Source: Terrimonas ferruginea DSM 30193
GTDB taxonomy: Bacteria; Bacteroidota; Bacteroidia; Chitinophagales; Chitinophagaceae
DNA: 64,000 nucleotides
NCBI RefSeq assembly: GCF_000425585.1
Contig: NZ_AUDS01000010.1
Coordinates: 62,001 to 126,000 of the forward strand
Direction of reading: 5' to 3'
Below, piece by piece: positions 18,259 to 26,608 of this stretch; within the stretch, counting starts at the first letter, position 1, and every line of letters begins with the position of its first letter. Under the pieces are notes generated by a model that did no database searches, was not told the DNA's origin, and saw only the letters and a list, made by a program, of their open reading frames with translations. Position numbers and translations under genes: made by a program.

Positions 18259-19503
18259 ATGAAAATAGAAAAGACAGATGTGCTGGTGATTGGCGCAGGC
18301 CCCGCGGGATCTGTAGCCGCTTCTATCGTATACCAGGCCGGATACAAAGTCCGCATTGTGGAGAAAATGAAATTTCCCCGCTTTGTGATCGGCGAAAGCC
18401 TGCTGCCGCGTTGCATGGAAGCGCTGGAAGAAGCAAAGTTCCTCGACGCCGTAAAAGCAAGAGGTTACCAGGAAAAATTCGGCGCCAAATTCGTGAAGGA
18501 CGGAAAAATCTGTGATTACCAATTTGCCAACCAGTTTACCAACGGATGGAATTGGACATGGCAGGTGCCGCGCGCAGATTTTGATTCCACACTCGCACGC
18601 ACGGTGGAAGAAATGGGCGTTCCCGTGGATTATGAAACCGCCGTTACGGCCATCGAATTCCGCGAAGACGGAAGTTCGCTTACAACTGTAGAAGATATCA
18701 ACGGAGAAAAAAGACAGATCGAAGCACGCTTCATCATCGACGGCAGCGGCTATGGTCGCGTGATCCCGAAGTTGTTCAATATGGAACGTCCTTCCAACCT
18801 GCCGCCGCGTAAAGCGCTGTTCGCGCACATGCAGGACAACAAAAGATCTACGGCCGACGAACCCAACCGCATTACCATCATCGTTCATGAAAAAGGAATC
18901 TGGATCTGGGTAATACCATTCTCCAATGGCGTTACATCGGTTGGTTATGTCGGTGACCCGTCTTTCTTCGATCAGTTCCCCGGCACACAGGAAGAACAAT
19001 TCCGCGCATTGATCGCCTCACAACCTTATATCGCAGAGCGTTTCAATGATGCCGAACTGGTATTTGAACCGCGCGTACTGCAATCCTGGTCTGCCACAAC
19101 CGACCGCTTCTTCGGCGAAGGCTTTGTGCTTACCGGTAACGTAACTGAATTCCTCGATCCCGTATTTTCCAGCGGCGTTACACTCGCCACCGTTTCCAGC
19201 CAACTGGCCGGTAAGCTTGTTGTGCGCAAACTGAAAGGAGAAACGATCGACTGGCATAAGGAATACATGGACATCATGATGCAGGGCGTAAACACTTTCC
19301 GCTCTTACGTGATGGCCTGGTACGAAGGCACACTCGATACCATTTTCTTTGCCGACAACCAGGATCCGATGGTGAACAAACAAATCTGCTCCGTTCTGGC
19401 CGGTTATGTATGGGATACCGACAATCCTTATGTAAAAAATCATGATACCGCTTTGAAAAAACTGGCGCGTACCATTGAACTAAGAGATATTATCAATTCA
19501 TAA
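18259..19503 (+). CDS. FAD-dependent oxidoreductase of the tryptophan-halogenase/geranylgeranyl-reductase group
   Basis: 414 residues from the ATG at 18259; the upstream TTG at 18238 lies inside the heptad repeats. Motifs: VIGAGPAGSVAA (FAD binding), FPRFVIGESLLPRCMEAL (typical of this group), WTWQVPRADFD, and WIWVIPFSNGVTSVGYV. Relatives halogenate or hydroxylate aromatic rings or reduce isoprenoid double bonds. Chlorinated flexirubins are known, so ring chlorination or hydroxylation is one hypothesis; an ordinary oxidase or reductase is equally possible. Confidence 0.82.
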   Translation: MKIEKTDVLVIGAGPAGSVAASIVYQAGYKVRIVEKMKFPRFVIGESLLPRCMEALEEAKFLDAVKARGYQEKFGAKFVKDGKICDYQFANQFTNGWNWTWQVPRADFDSTLARTVEEMGVPVDYETAVTAIEFREDGSSLTTVEDINGEKRQIEARFIIDGSGYGRVIPKLFNMERPSNLPPRKALFAHMQDNKRSTADEPNRITIIVHEKGIWIWVIPFSNGVTSVGYVGDPSFFDQFPGTQEEQFRALIASQPYIAERFNDAELVFEPRVLQSWSATTDRFFGEGFVLTGNVTEFLDPVFSSGVTLATVSSQLAGKLVVRKLKGETIDWHKEYMDIMMQGVNTFRSYVMAWYEGTLDTIFFADNQDPMVNKQICSVLAGYVWDTDNPYVKNHDTALKKLARTIELRDIINS

Positions 19504-19518
19504 AAGAGCAGAAGAAAG

Positions 19519-20163
19519 GTGAGCGCTCCGGAAATTTATATAACAGCCGACTGTGTAGTGCGTGATAACAAAGTTATCAGTAACGGCAGCCTGCTGTATG
19601 CGCAGGAAGGCGCGGCGGTGACGGAATTTCTCGAAGGGTTTTACCGCCACCTCGCCATCGACTACCCGAAGTTCTTTAAAATGGACCGGCTCAGTAAGCT
19701 GGGATTGCTGGCGGCGGAAGTGCTGACAAAAAACGGACGGCAACGTGCATATGCGCCGGAGAATACCGGCATCGTATTGACCAATGCACAGGCGAGCCTC
19801 GATGCGGATATCCGTTATTATGCGTCGGTGAGTAACTTGCCCAGCCCCGCGCTTTTTGTTTACACGTTGCCCAATATCGTTATCGGCGAGATCAGTATAC
19901 GCCATGGCTTTAAAGGGGAAAATGCATTTTTTGTGTCGGAACAGTTCGATCCTGCCATGCTCGGATTTTATGCAGGCGAATTATTCCGCACTACACCCAC
20001 ACAAGCCTGCATGGCAGGATGGGTAGATGTGATCGGAGAAAAATATGAAGCCGTGATGGTGTTGCTGGAAAAAGAAGCAGCGCCCGGTGCGAAACCATTC
20101 ACAACTGAACAATTAACTAAATTATACGCTACAGATCATGGAGCAATTAATGCAAACGCTTAA
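19519..20163 (+). CDS. Truncated ketosynthase-like protein
   Basis: 214 residues, starting at GTG 19519 just after a purine-rich AGAAGAAAGG. The N-terminus MSAPEIYI resembles that of the ketosynthase downstream (MSAPVYIAG). NTGIVLTNAQASLDADI and LPSPALFVYTLPNIVIGEISI look like the N-terminal half of a KAS fold, but the position of the active Cys reads FFVSEQFDP, with no nucleophile, and the His blocks are absent. It is about half the usual length. A structural or chain-length role is possible. It overlaps the ACP gene by 26 nt. Confidence 0.6.
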   Translation: MSAPEIYITADCVVRDNKVISNGSLLYAQEGAAVTEFLEGFYRHLAIDYPKFFKMDRLSKLGLLAAEVLTKNGRQRAYAPENTGIVLTNAQASLDADIRYYASVSNLPSPALFVYTLPNIVIGEISIRHGFKGENAFFVSEQFDPAMLGFYAGELFRTTPTQACMAGWVDVIGEKYEAVMVLLEKEAAPGAKPFTTEQLTKLYATDHGAINANA

Positions 20164-20410
20164 GGAGCAGATCATCCGACAGCTTAACCTGAATGACAAG
20201 AAACCGGAAGACATCGGCAACGATGATCCGCTGTTTGTGGAAGGTCTCGGCCTCGACTCGATCGATGCACTCGAGCTGATCGTACTGCTGCAACAGGAGT
20301 ACAAAATCAAATTGGCCAATGCTGAAGAAGGACAAACCGTGTTCCGCTCTATCCGCACCATGGCACAATACATCACCGACCGCCAGGCACAGGACGCGGC
20401 TGCCAGCTAA
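20138..20410 (+). CDS. Acyl carrier protein (second)
   Basis: 90 residues. Phosphopantetheine site Ser41 in GLGLDSIDALELIVLLQ. It overlaps the preceding gene by 26 nt and shares one base of its stop codon with the ATG of the following ketosynthase, so ACP and ketosynthase are tightly coupled. Confidence 0.92.
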   Translation: MEQLMQTLKEQIIRQLNLNDKKPEDIGNDDPLFVEGLGLDSIDALELIVLLQQEYKIKLANAEEGQTVFRSIRTMAQYITDRQAQDAAAS

Positions 20411-21609
20411 TGAGCGCTCCCGTTTACATAGCCGGTACTGGTGTGATCACGGCCATAGGCAATGATACCGCCGCCAATCTCGACGCCTTGCGTTCGGGAA
20501 GCGCCGGCATGGGCCCCATCCGCTGGCTGGAAACACGCCACCAGGGACAGTTGCCTGTTGCGGAAGTGAAGAGCAGCAATGAAATGTTAGCGGAGAAAGC
20601 CGGCCTGCCTGCTCACTTCAGCCGTACATCCTTATTGTCTACTATTGCGGCAAAGGAGGCGTTGCAAAACGCGGGTATCCCCGATTTAGGGAAATGGCGT
20701 ACCGGATTTCTATCGGCCAACACCGTAGGCGGTATGGATAAAACCGAGAATTTTTATCCGGCCTTTCTTCAAAATCCGGCCGCAGGCCGTTTAAGAGAGG
20801 TAGTGCATCATGAGTGTGGTGCTGCCACGGAAATCACCGCCGATGAACTGGGCATTCAACATTATGTGACCACCATCAGCACGGCCTGCTCATCATCCGC
20901 CAACAGTATTTTTTTCGCTGCGCGCATGATCCGCCAGGGATTGCTCGATGTAGCGGTGGCCGGCGGTGTGGATGCATTGACGCGGTTTACATTAAACGGG
21001 TTCAATACCCTGATGATCCTCGACAGCCAATTCTGCCAGCCGTTTGATGAAAACAGGCGAGGCCTCAACCTCGGAGAAGGTGCGGGTTATGTAGTACTTG
21101 TTTCAGAAAAAGTGGCGGCCACGCTGGCAAATAAACCCGAAGTGCAATTATCAGGTTGGTGCAATGCCAACGATGCCTATCACCAGACTGCCTCATCGCC
21201 CGATGGCACGGGATCCTATCTCGCCATGCAGGGTGCCTTGAAAAAAAGCGGACTGAAACCCGGCGATATCGATTACATCAACTTGCATGGAACCGGTACG
21301 CAAAACAATGATGTGGCAGAAGGAACAGCCATCAGCAAATTATTTGCGGAGGCTTATCCGCCGATGAGTTCAACCAAAAGTTTTACAGGGCACACCTTAG
21401 GCGCGAGCGGTGGCATTGAAGCGGTATTCTCTGTCTTGTCCATACAACAGGGATTGATTTATCCCAATCTTCGCTGGGAAACGCAAATGAAGGAACTGCC
21501 TTTTGCCCCCGTAACTACGTTGCAGGAAAAAAAGGTGGAGCATGTGTTATCGAACTCATTTGGTTTTGGCGGCAACTGTTCGTCATTGATTTTTTCAAGA
21601 ATAAATTAA
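20410..21609 (+). CDS. Beta-ketoacyl-ACP synthase, third of three intact (ApeO-like)
   Basis: 399 residues. Triad: Cys160 in STACSSSANS, His293 in NLHGTGTQNND and His328 in SFTGHTLGASGG; C-terminus SNSFGFGGNCSSLIF. It sits between the second ACP and a ketosynthase-like protein lacking the active residues. This matches the ApeO-ApeC ketosynthase/chain-length-factor pair of aryl-polyene systems, so it is the best candidate for the polyene-extending enzyme. Confidence 0.88.
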   Translation: MSAPVYIAGTGVITAIGNDTAANLDALRSGSAGMGPIRWLETRHQGQLPVAEVKSSNEMLAEKAGLPAHFSRTSLLSTIAAKEALQNAGIPDLGKWRTGFLSANTVGGMDKTENFYPAFLQNPAAGRLREVVHHECGAATEITADELGIQHYVTTISTACSSSANSIFFAARMIRQGLLDVAVAGGVDALTRFTLNGFNTLMILDSQFCQPFDENRRGLNLGEGAGYVVLVSEKVAATLANKPEVQLSGWCNANDAYHQTASSPDGTGSYLAMQGALKKSGLKPGDIDYINLHGTGTQNNDVAEGTAISKLFAEAYPPMSSTKSFTGHTLGASGGIEAVFSVLSIQQGLIYPNLRWETQMKELPFAPVTTLQEKKVEHVLSNSFGFGGNCSSLIFSRIN

Positions 21610-21619
21610 AAGAAACAAC

Positions 21620-22639
21620 GTGTATATCCGGTCTGCTGCTGCTGTATCTCCCCAGGCTTCCTTCGAAGCGTTGTTCACTGGTGCCGCCGGTTACCAGGGA
21701 GAGCAGTTGTCGTGCATCGAACCCGATTATACATCCTATATCGATCCGAAACTCATACGCCGAATGAGCCGCATCATCAAGATGGGAACGGCGGCGGCAG
21801 TGGAAAGCCTGAAAGCTGCGGGTCTTGAACAACCTGAGGCAATCATCACCGGCACAGCCTACGGCTGCCTGGCCGATACGGATGCCTTTCTTTCGCGGTT
21901 GGTAGAATTCAAGGAAGAACTGCTTTCACCAACAGCCTTTATACAATCTACACACAATACGGTGGCGGGCCAGATAGCATTACTGCTGAAATGCCATCGG
22001 CATAACAATACATTTGTTCACAAAGGATTTTCATTCGAGAGTGCGCTGCTGGAAGCACGCACGATGATGGGGGAAAATGAAATAACTACGGCGCTTGTCG
22101 GCGGCGTTGACGAAATCATTCCCGCCAGTCATGCGCTGCTGCGCCGTTTCGGATTGTACCGTGCTAACGGCGACAGTCTTCGTTTGGTGAATGAACCGGC
22201 GAAAGGGACGATGGCGGGTGAAGGAGCTGCCTTCTTTGTAGTCGACACACAGCAATCCGCTAATAGCCTTGCACGGCTCGATGCCTTGCAAACCTGGTAC
22301 AAACCTTCAACACCGAATAGGGTAGCTGACGGAATAAATGCATTGCTTGCAGAGCAGGGAATCGAATGGAAAGATATCGATCTGATTGTAGCGGGTCGAA
22401 ACGGCGATACGGGCGATGATGCGCTTTATGATTTATTTAAAAAAGACATTCCCGAAACTTCTTTCAAGCAATATTGCGGTGAATATCCTACCGCTACGGC
22501 ATTTGGTTTGTGGCTGGCCAGTCATATACTGCACGAGCAACGCGTGCCTGGCGTTGAAGGATTGAAACCACGAAGGATATTATTGTACAACCATTATCAA
22601 CAAACGCATCACGCGGCTTACCTGTTGTCGGCATGCTGA
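21620..22639 (+). CDS. Ketosynthase-like chain length factor (ApeC-like)
   Basis: 339 residues, starting at GTG 21620 (MYIRSAAAVSPQASF, a start typical of this group). The KAS fold is recognisable (IITGTAYGCLADTDAFL; STHNTVAGQIALLLK; TTALVGGVDEI), but the nucleophile region reads VHKGFSFESALL without Cys, and neither catalytic His block is present. This is expected of a chain length factor that pairs with the intact ketosynthase encoded 10 nt upstream. It overlaps the deacetylase gene by 7 nt. Confidence 0.82.
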   Translation: MYIRSAAAVSPQASFEALFTGAAGYQGEQLSCIEPDYTSYIDPKLIRRMSRIIKMGTAAAVESLKAAGLEQPEAIITGTAYGCLADTDAFLSRLVEFKEELLSPTAFIQSTHNTVAGQIALLLKCHRHNNTFVHKGFSFESALLEARTMMGENEITTALVGGVDEIIPASHALLRRFGLYRANGDSLRLVNEPAKGTMAGEGAAFFVVDTQQSANSLARLDALQTWYKPSTPNRVADGINALLAEQGIEWKDIDLIVAGRNGDTGDDALYDLFKKDIPETSFKQYCGEYPTATAFGLWLASHILHEQRVPGVEGLKPRRILLYNHYQQTHHAAYLLSAC

Positions 22640-23409
22640 CATTCCGCAATACCAATATATTTTTTGCCATCCTGGCGTTTGTATTAATCGGTCTGCAGGT
22701 TGGAAATGTCCGGATTCCCTTCTATTACTACCTGATTTTATTGTTCGTCTACAGCCTGGTGCTTTTTTACGGAAGCTATTATGTATTGTCACAATTTTAT
22801 TTTCCGGTAATTGGCAAAAGTGATACGCGGGAAAATGAAATAGCCATCAGCTTCGACGATGGTCCGTTGCCACAATACACAAATGACGTGTTGGCTGTGC
22901 TTGAAAAAACCAATACGCCTGCCACCTTTTTCTGCATCGGCCACCGTGTGGCGAAACACCCCGAGTTGCTGCAAAAAATTCATGCCGCAGGACATCTGAT
23001 CGGCAATCACAGTTACTCGCATAGTCCGGTATTTGATCTGTACGGAGCAAAAAAAATGACGGATGATCTGCAACAAATGAATGCCGGAGTTCGTCAGCAA
23101 CTGGGCATTACCCTGAAACTGTTCCGGCCGCCCTATGGTGTTACCAATCCGAATCTTGGAAGAGCCGTGAAAGCAGGCGGGTTTACCGCTGTCGGATGGA
23201 GCATCCGTTCGATGGACACGGTAACGAAAGATCCAGACCGCCTCCTGAAGAAAGTGTTAAAGTCATTGCATCCCGGAGCGGTGGTATTGTTCCATGATAC
23301 CTGTGCTTCAACTGCTTCGATGCTGGAAGAATTTATAAACGAGGCACGCCGCAAGGGTTATCGTATCGTGCCGCTCGATAAAATGCTAAATTTGAAGGCT
23401 TATGCGTAA
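22633..23409 (+). CDS. Membrane-anchored polysaccharide deacetylase-like (NodB) protein
   Basis: 258 residues. Two hydrophobic segments (about 7-22 and 29-52) precede a NodB domain with all family motifs: ISFDDGPLPQYT, NHSYSHS, FRPPYGVTNP, and LFHDTC. NodB enzymes are metal-dependent N- or O-deacetylases of polysaccharides. Its substrate in a pigment operon is not obvious; it might act on a glycosylated pigment or the cell wall. It overlaps both neighbours by 7-8 nt, so co-translation is likely. Confidence 0.85.
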   Translation: MLTFRNTNIFFAILAFVLIGLQVGNVRIPFYYYLILLFVYSLVLFYGSYYVLSQFYFPVIGKSDTRENEIAISFDDGPLPQYTNDVLAVLEKTNTPATFFCIGHRVAKHPELLQKIHAAGHLIGNHSYSHSPVFDLYGAKKMTDDLQQMNAGVRQQLGITLKLFRPPYGVTNPNLGRAVKAGGFTAVGWSIRSMDTVTKDPDRLLKKVLKSLHPGAVVLFHDTCASTASMLEEFINEARRKGYRIVPLDKMLNLKAYA

Positions 23410-24037
23410 ATATGGATTCATCATCGGTTTGTTGTTGCTGGCTGTTGTGGCCCATGCACAATATCCCGGCTTCAGGCTGGTGGCCGATGCAAGCGCCTTT
23501 AAAAAGGAATTTGCGTCCGTGTCTGCACGGACCAACACGATCAAAAGTGATTTTGTGCAGGAAAAAAACCTGAGCATGTTGTCGGAGAAGATCGTATCAA
23601 AAGGCAAGTTCTGGTTCAAAAAAGAGAATGCCGTGCGGATGGAATATACCACACCGTTTCAATACCTGATGGTGATCAACGGCAGCAAAGTTTATATCAA
23701 AGACAACCAGAAGGAAAGCCGCATGAGCAGCCGCTCCAACAAGTTGTTTCAGTCGATGAACAAGCTGTTGATGGATTGTGCGAGAGGAACCGTGTTTGAC
23801 AATGCCGATTTCACGGTGCGGCTTTTTGAAGGAGCAGACCAGTACCTCGCAGAGCTGACACCCGTTTCGAAAGAAATGAAAGGCTTTTTCAAAAAAATCA
23901 ACCTGGTGATGAAAAAGAAAACCTACCTGGTAAGCAAAGTGGAAATGTACGAACCTTCAGGCGACAACACCACCATCACTTACAGCAACCAGGAGTTGAA
24001 TACCAATCTTCCCGATGCGCTATTTGCTGTTAATTAG
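23402..24037 (+). CDS. LolA-like outer-membrane lipoprotein carrier protein
   Basis: 211 residues with a signal peptide ending VVAHAQ. The LolA-family pattern is visible: IKSDFVQEKNLSMLSEKIVSKGKFWFKK, then RMEYTTPFQYLMVINGSKVYI. Aryl-polyene clusters encode a comparable protein thought to carry the lipid-like pigment across the periplasm. The same role here is inferred. It overlaps the deacetylase gene by 8 nt and the lipoprotein gene by 23 nt. Confidence 0.82.
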   Translation: MRKYGFIIGLLLLAVVAHAQYPGFRLVADASAFKKEFASVSARTNTIKSDFVQEKNLSMLSEKIVSKGKFWFKKENAVRMEYTTPFQYLMVINGSKVYIKDNQKESRMSSRSNKLFQSMNKLLMDCARGTVFDNADFTVRLFEGADQYLAELTPVSKEMKGFFKKINLVMKKKTYLVSKVEMYEPSGDNTTITYSNQELNTNLPDALFAVN

Positions 24038-24644
24038 CCTGGTGCTGGGGCTTGGTGCCTGCAGCAACTCCTATAAACATCTGGCTGCCTCGAAGCCGGA
24101 CACAGACTGTATTGCGCAATTCAAACCTGCCATAGCAACCGTTGTATACAAAACACAGGTGGATGTAACGGGTCATCACCTGAGTGGGTTGCTGATCATC
24201 AAACGGATGGAAGACAGCACTACGCGCCTGGTATTTGCCAATGAAGCCGGATTTACTTTTTTCGATTTTGGCTTTACGCCTGACGGCGAAATGACGGTAT
24301 ACAAAATCATCGATAAGATGAATAAGAAAGCGGTGATCAAAACGCTGCGCAAAGACTTCCGGTTGATTTTGCTATTGCATGGAACATCGGTAGCTTCCTC
24401 GCAACGGGCTGCGGAAAATGAAGTATACCATATACGCCGGGAGGGCAAGGACCATTATTACTATGTTACCGATCCGGCCTGCGGAAAGCTGCTACGCATG
24501 GAAAGAGGCAATACGCGGAAGAAAGTACTGGAAGCCACAACCGGCGGTTACGAACACGGTATTCCTGATACCATCGGCATTCATCATACAAATTTTAGTT
24601 TTGACATCGGACTTAAACGTATCAGGGACTATGCTCAGCAATGA
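24015..24644 (+). CDS. Lipoprotein of unknown function, LolB/DUF3261-like position
   Basis: 209 residues. A lipobox LGAC at about 13-16 marks a lipoprotein. The body is beta-rich (IATVVYKTQVDVTGHHLSG; LVFANEAGFTFFDF) without a motif I can name. Directly after a LolA-like gene, it could be the outer-membrane acceptor of the pigment. It overlaps the next gene by 14 nt. Confidence 0.7.
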   Translation: MRYLLLISLVLGLGACSNSYKHLAASKPDTDCIAQFKPAIATVVYKTQVDVTGHHLSGLLIIKRMEDSTTRLVFANEAGFTFFDFGFTPDGEMTVYKIIDKMNKKAVIKTLRKDFRLILLLHGTSVASSQRAAENEVYHIRREGKDHYYYVTDPACGKLLRMERGNTRKKVLEATTGGYEHGIPDTIGIHHTNFSFDIGLKRIRDYAQQ

Positions 24645-24999
24645 TTTCTTTTTTCTTTCGGCAGTGCAGCCGGCCGAAGCTGCGGTAACGGCAGAAGTTC
24701 GTTTCAATGCGGACCATGCCATATTCCAGGGGCATTTTCCGGGTCAGCCGGTAGTGCCGGGTGTGTGCATGTTGCAATTGATCAAAGAAATAACAGAGCA
24801 GCAAACGGGCAAAGCGTTATTCATGCAGGAAGCACCGCTTTGTAAATTTTTATCCGTTATCGACCCATTGAAAACACCGAAGGTAACTGCGCAGTTGCAG
24901 TATACAAATGACGGGGCTCGTTACCAGGTAAATGCCACGCTCAGCGAAGGCGAGACAACCTTTCTGAAACTCAAAGCTGTTTTCGTCCCCGAAAACTAA
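24631..24999 (+). CDS. FabZ/ApeI-like 3-hydroxyacyl-ACP dehydratase
   Basis: 122 residues from the ATG at 24631. A longer in-frame reading from 24418 lies inside the lipoprotein gene and has no family similarity. FNADHAIFQGHFPGQPVVPG carries the hotdog catalytic His35 in GHFPG. The central-helix Glu of FabZ is displaced (MLQLIKEITEQ). It is the last gene of the pigment run and overlaps the convergent epimerase gene by 4 nt. Confidence 0.82.
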   Translation: MLSNDFFFLSAVQPAEAAVTAEVRFNADHAIFQGHFPGQPVVPGVCMLQLIKEITEQQTGKALFMQEAPLCKFLSVIDPLKTPKVTAQLQYTNDGARYQVNATLSEGETTFLKLKAVFVPEN

Positions 25000-25994
25000 A
25001 CATTGTCGTCGGTAACAGGGAATGGTCCCTCTGCAAAAGTTTCGGTGTGATAGCCTTTACTACCCGTTTGCAATGCAAGGCTGCTTCTGAAATCTATATT
25101 CTTCTTCAGGCATTCCAGTATATAAGCGAAGTCATATCGAGGATTCCAATCCAGTTCCCGGCGTGCTTTTTCATTTACATAAACCCGGTCGATGCGCGGC
25201 AGCATTTTCCATCCTTTTGCCGCATAAAGCTCCTTCATTTCCGGATACAATTTTTCTACAATAGCAATGGCATCTGTATGCAATTGTGCCAGGTGTTTTT
25301 GTTCAAAAGGCGAGGTGGCGCTGATAATATATTTGCCAAAACCGATAGCGGCAATTTTTTTAATGACGCAAAGATGAGCGTTGGCAGCATCTTCGATGTC
25401 TACGCGGCGATACAGGTATTCGTTGGCTTTACTGTTGAGGTCATCATACTGGTCACGTACAGATTTCCGGTCATCTTCTTCCGGAAAGAACCTTGATGTT
25501 TTCAGCACGATGCAGGGCAGTTTGTGGTTCCTGGAAAAAAGCTGGCAGAGGTCTTCCGCGGCATTCTTGGTGACGCCGTAAATATTTTTTGGAATGGCAA
25601 TGGTGTTTTCTGTGATCCAGGCGGCGGGTTCTCCGGCAGCCGGCGTCAGCATGTCGCCAAACGTGCTGGTAGTACTGGTGTAAACAAAACCTTTTACGTT
25701 GTGTGCCACCGCTGCTTCCAGCAGGTTCAGCGTACCCGTGATATTGGTATGGATAAAATCGTGATAGGCATGTGTGACCACGTGAGGTTTGTGCAAGGTA
25801 GCTACGTGCAGCACGTAGTCAATGCCGCCGCTGAATAATTTATTGACGAACGAGCGGTCTGTGATGGATCCGACGTGCGTGGTGAAAGCAGAACCGGTCA
25901 GGTCTGCTCCGGTGTAATCGATCTGCTTGTCTTTCAATATCCGGCAGATGGCTTCGCCGAGATGTCCGCTGCTGCCTGTAACGAGTATTTTCAT
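24996..25994 (-). CDS. NAD-dependent epimerase/dehydratase (extended SDR)
   Basis: 332 residues from the ATG at 25994. A longer frame to 26078 would run into the HD gene. The NAD-binding motif MKILVTGSSGHLGEAI is N-terminal; TSTTSTFGD and YGVTKNAAEDL supply Ser, Tyr and Lys of the active site. These enzymes act on nucleotide sugars or related metabolites; substrate unknown. It lies 11 nt after the HD-hydrolase gene, so the two are probably one operon. Its 3' end overlaps the pigment operon's last gene by 4 nt, tail to tail. Confidence 0.85.
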   Translation of the reverse strand: MKILVTGSSGHLGEAICRILKDKQIDYTGADLTGSAFTTHVGSITDRSFVNKLFSGGIDYVLHVATLHKPHVVTHAYHDFIHTNITGTLNLLEAAVAHNVKGFVYTSTTSTFGDMLTPAAGEPAAWITENTIAIPKNIYGVTKNAAEDLCQLFSRNHKLPCIVLKTSRFFPEEDDRKSVRDQYDDLNSKANEYLYRRVDIEDAANAHLCVIKKIAAIGFGKYIISATSPFEQKHLAQLHTDAIAIVEKLYPEMKELYAAKGWKMLPRIDRVYVNEKARRELDWNPRYDFAYILECLKKNIDFRSSLALQTGSKGYHTETFAEGPFPVTDDNV

Positions 25995-26005
25995 TTCAAC
26001 CAGAA

Positions 26006-26608
26006 TTAATGTTGCGCCTGTTTCCGGAGAATGCCTTTTTCCACACTCTCCTCGATCATTTGTGAAGCGTACCGCCACAAAGAAGCGGAGCCTTTTTCAA
26101 TCTGTTTTTTCTTTTCTACCACCTTGTGGTAGTCGATACCGAATTCGGCCCAGGTGCCGCCATTATTGGAAACGTTTTGCAGAAGGGGTTCCAGGCGGTC
26201 CATGGCTTTGGCAAATCTGGCTTCGCTGGTTATCCCTGCTTCAAATTCTTCCCAAAGTGCTATCAGTTCTGTGGCTTGTGCCGCGGGCAACAGGCCGAAA
26301 ATTCTTTCGGCTGCTTTCCGTTCCTCGGTTGAGTTGCTGTGGTTTTTTGTCTGGTCGTAAATGAATGTATCGCCTGCGTCTATTTCCACGATATCATGGA
26401 TCAGTACCATTTTTATTACTTTGAGGATGTCGACCGGTTCGTCGCTATGTTCGGCCAGCACGATGGCCATCAGCGCCAGGTGCCAACTGTGTTCCGCATC
26501 GTTTTCATTCCTGTCGCTGCCAAACAGCCTGGTTTTCCGCTGGATATATTTCACTTTATCGATTTCTCTGATGAAATCAATTTGTTTTAAAAGCTTTTCT
26601 GAAAACAT
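26006..26608 (-). CDS. HD-domain hydrolase (YfbR/HDDC2-like 5'-deoxynucleotidase family)
   Basis: 200 residues. NDAEHSWHLALMA and LIHDIVEIDAGD supply the His, His-Asp and Asp metal ligands of an HD domain. Length and motif spacing match the HDDC2/YfbR group, which removes phosphate from deoxynucleoside monophosphates. Nucleotide specificity is inferred. Confidence 0.8.
   Translation of the reverse strand: MFSEKLLKQIDFIREIDKVKYIQRKTRLFGSDRNENDAEHSWHLALMAIVLAEHSDEPVDILKVIKMVLIHDIVEIDAGDTFIYDQTKNHSNSTEERKAAERIFGLLPAAQATELIALWEEFEAGITSEARFAKAMDRLEPLLQNVSNNGGTWAEFGIDYHKVVEKKKQIEKGSASLWRYASQMIEESVEKGILRKQAQH

Noticed and set aside
18211-18999. 262-codon minus-strand ORF over the FAD oxidoreductase
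   Set aside because: Shadow frame; its 5' and 3' parts include repeat DNA and it lacks any motif.
24418-24630. Extended start of the ApeI-like dehydratase
   Set aside because: These 71 codons lie inside the lipoprotein gene in another frame and have no family similarity.
1-25000. DarA/DarB dialkylresorcinol synthesis genes in the pigment cluster
   Set aside because: Looked for a KAS III-type enzyme and an aromatase-like partner; all ketosynthases here are KAS I/II type, so the DAR genes are not in this window.
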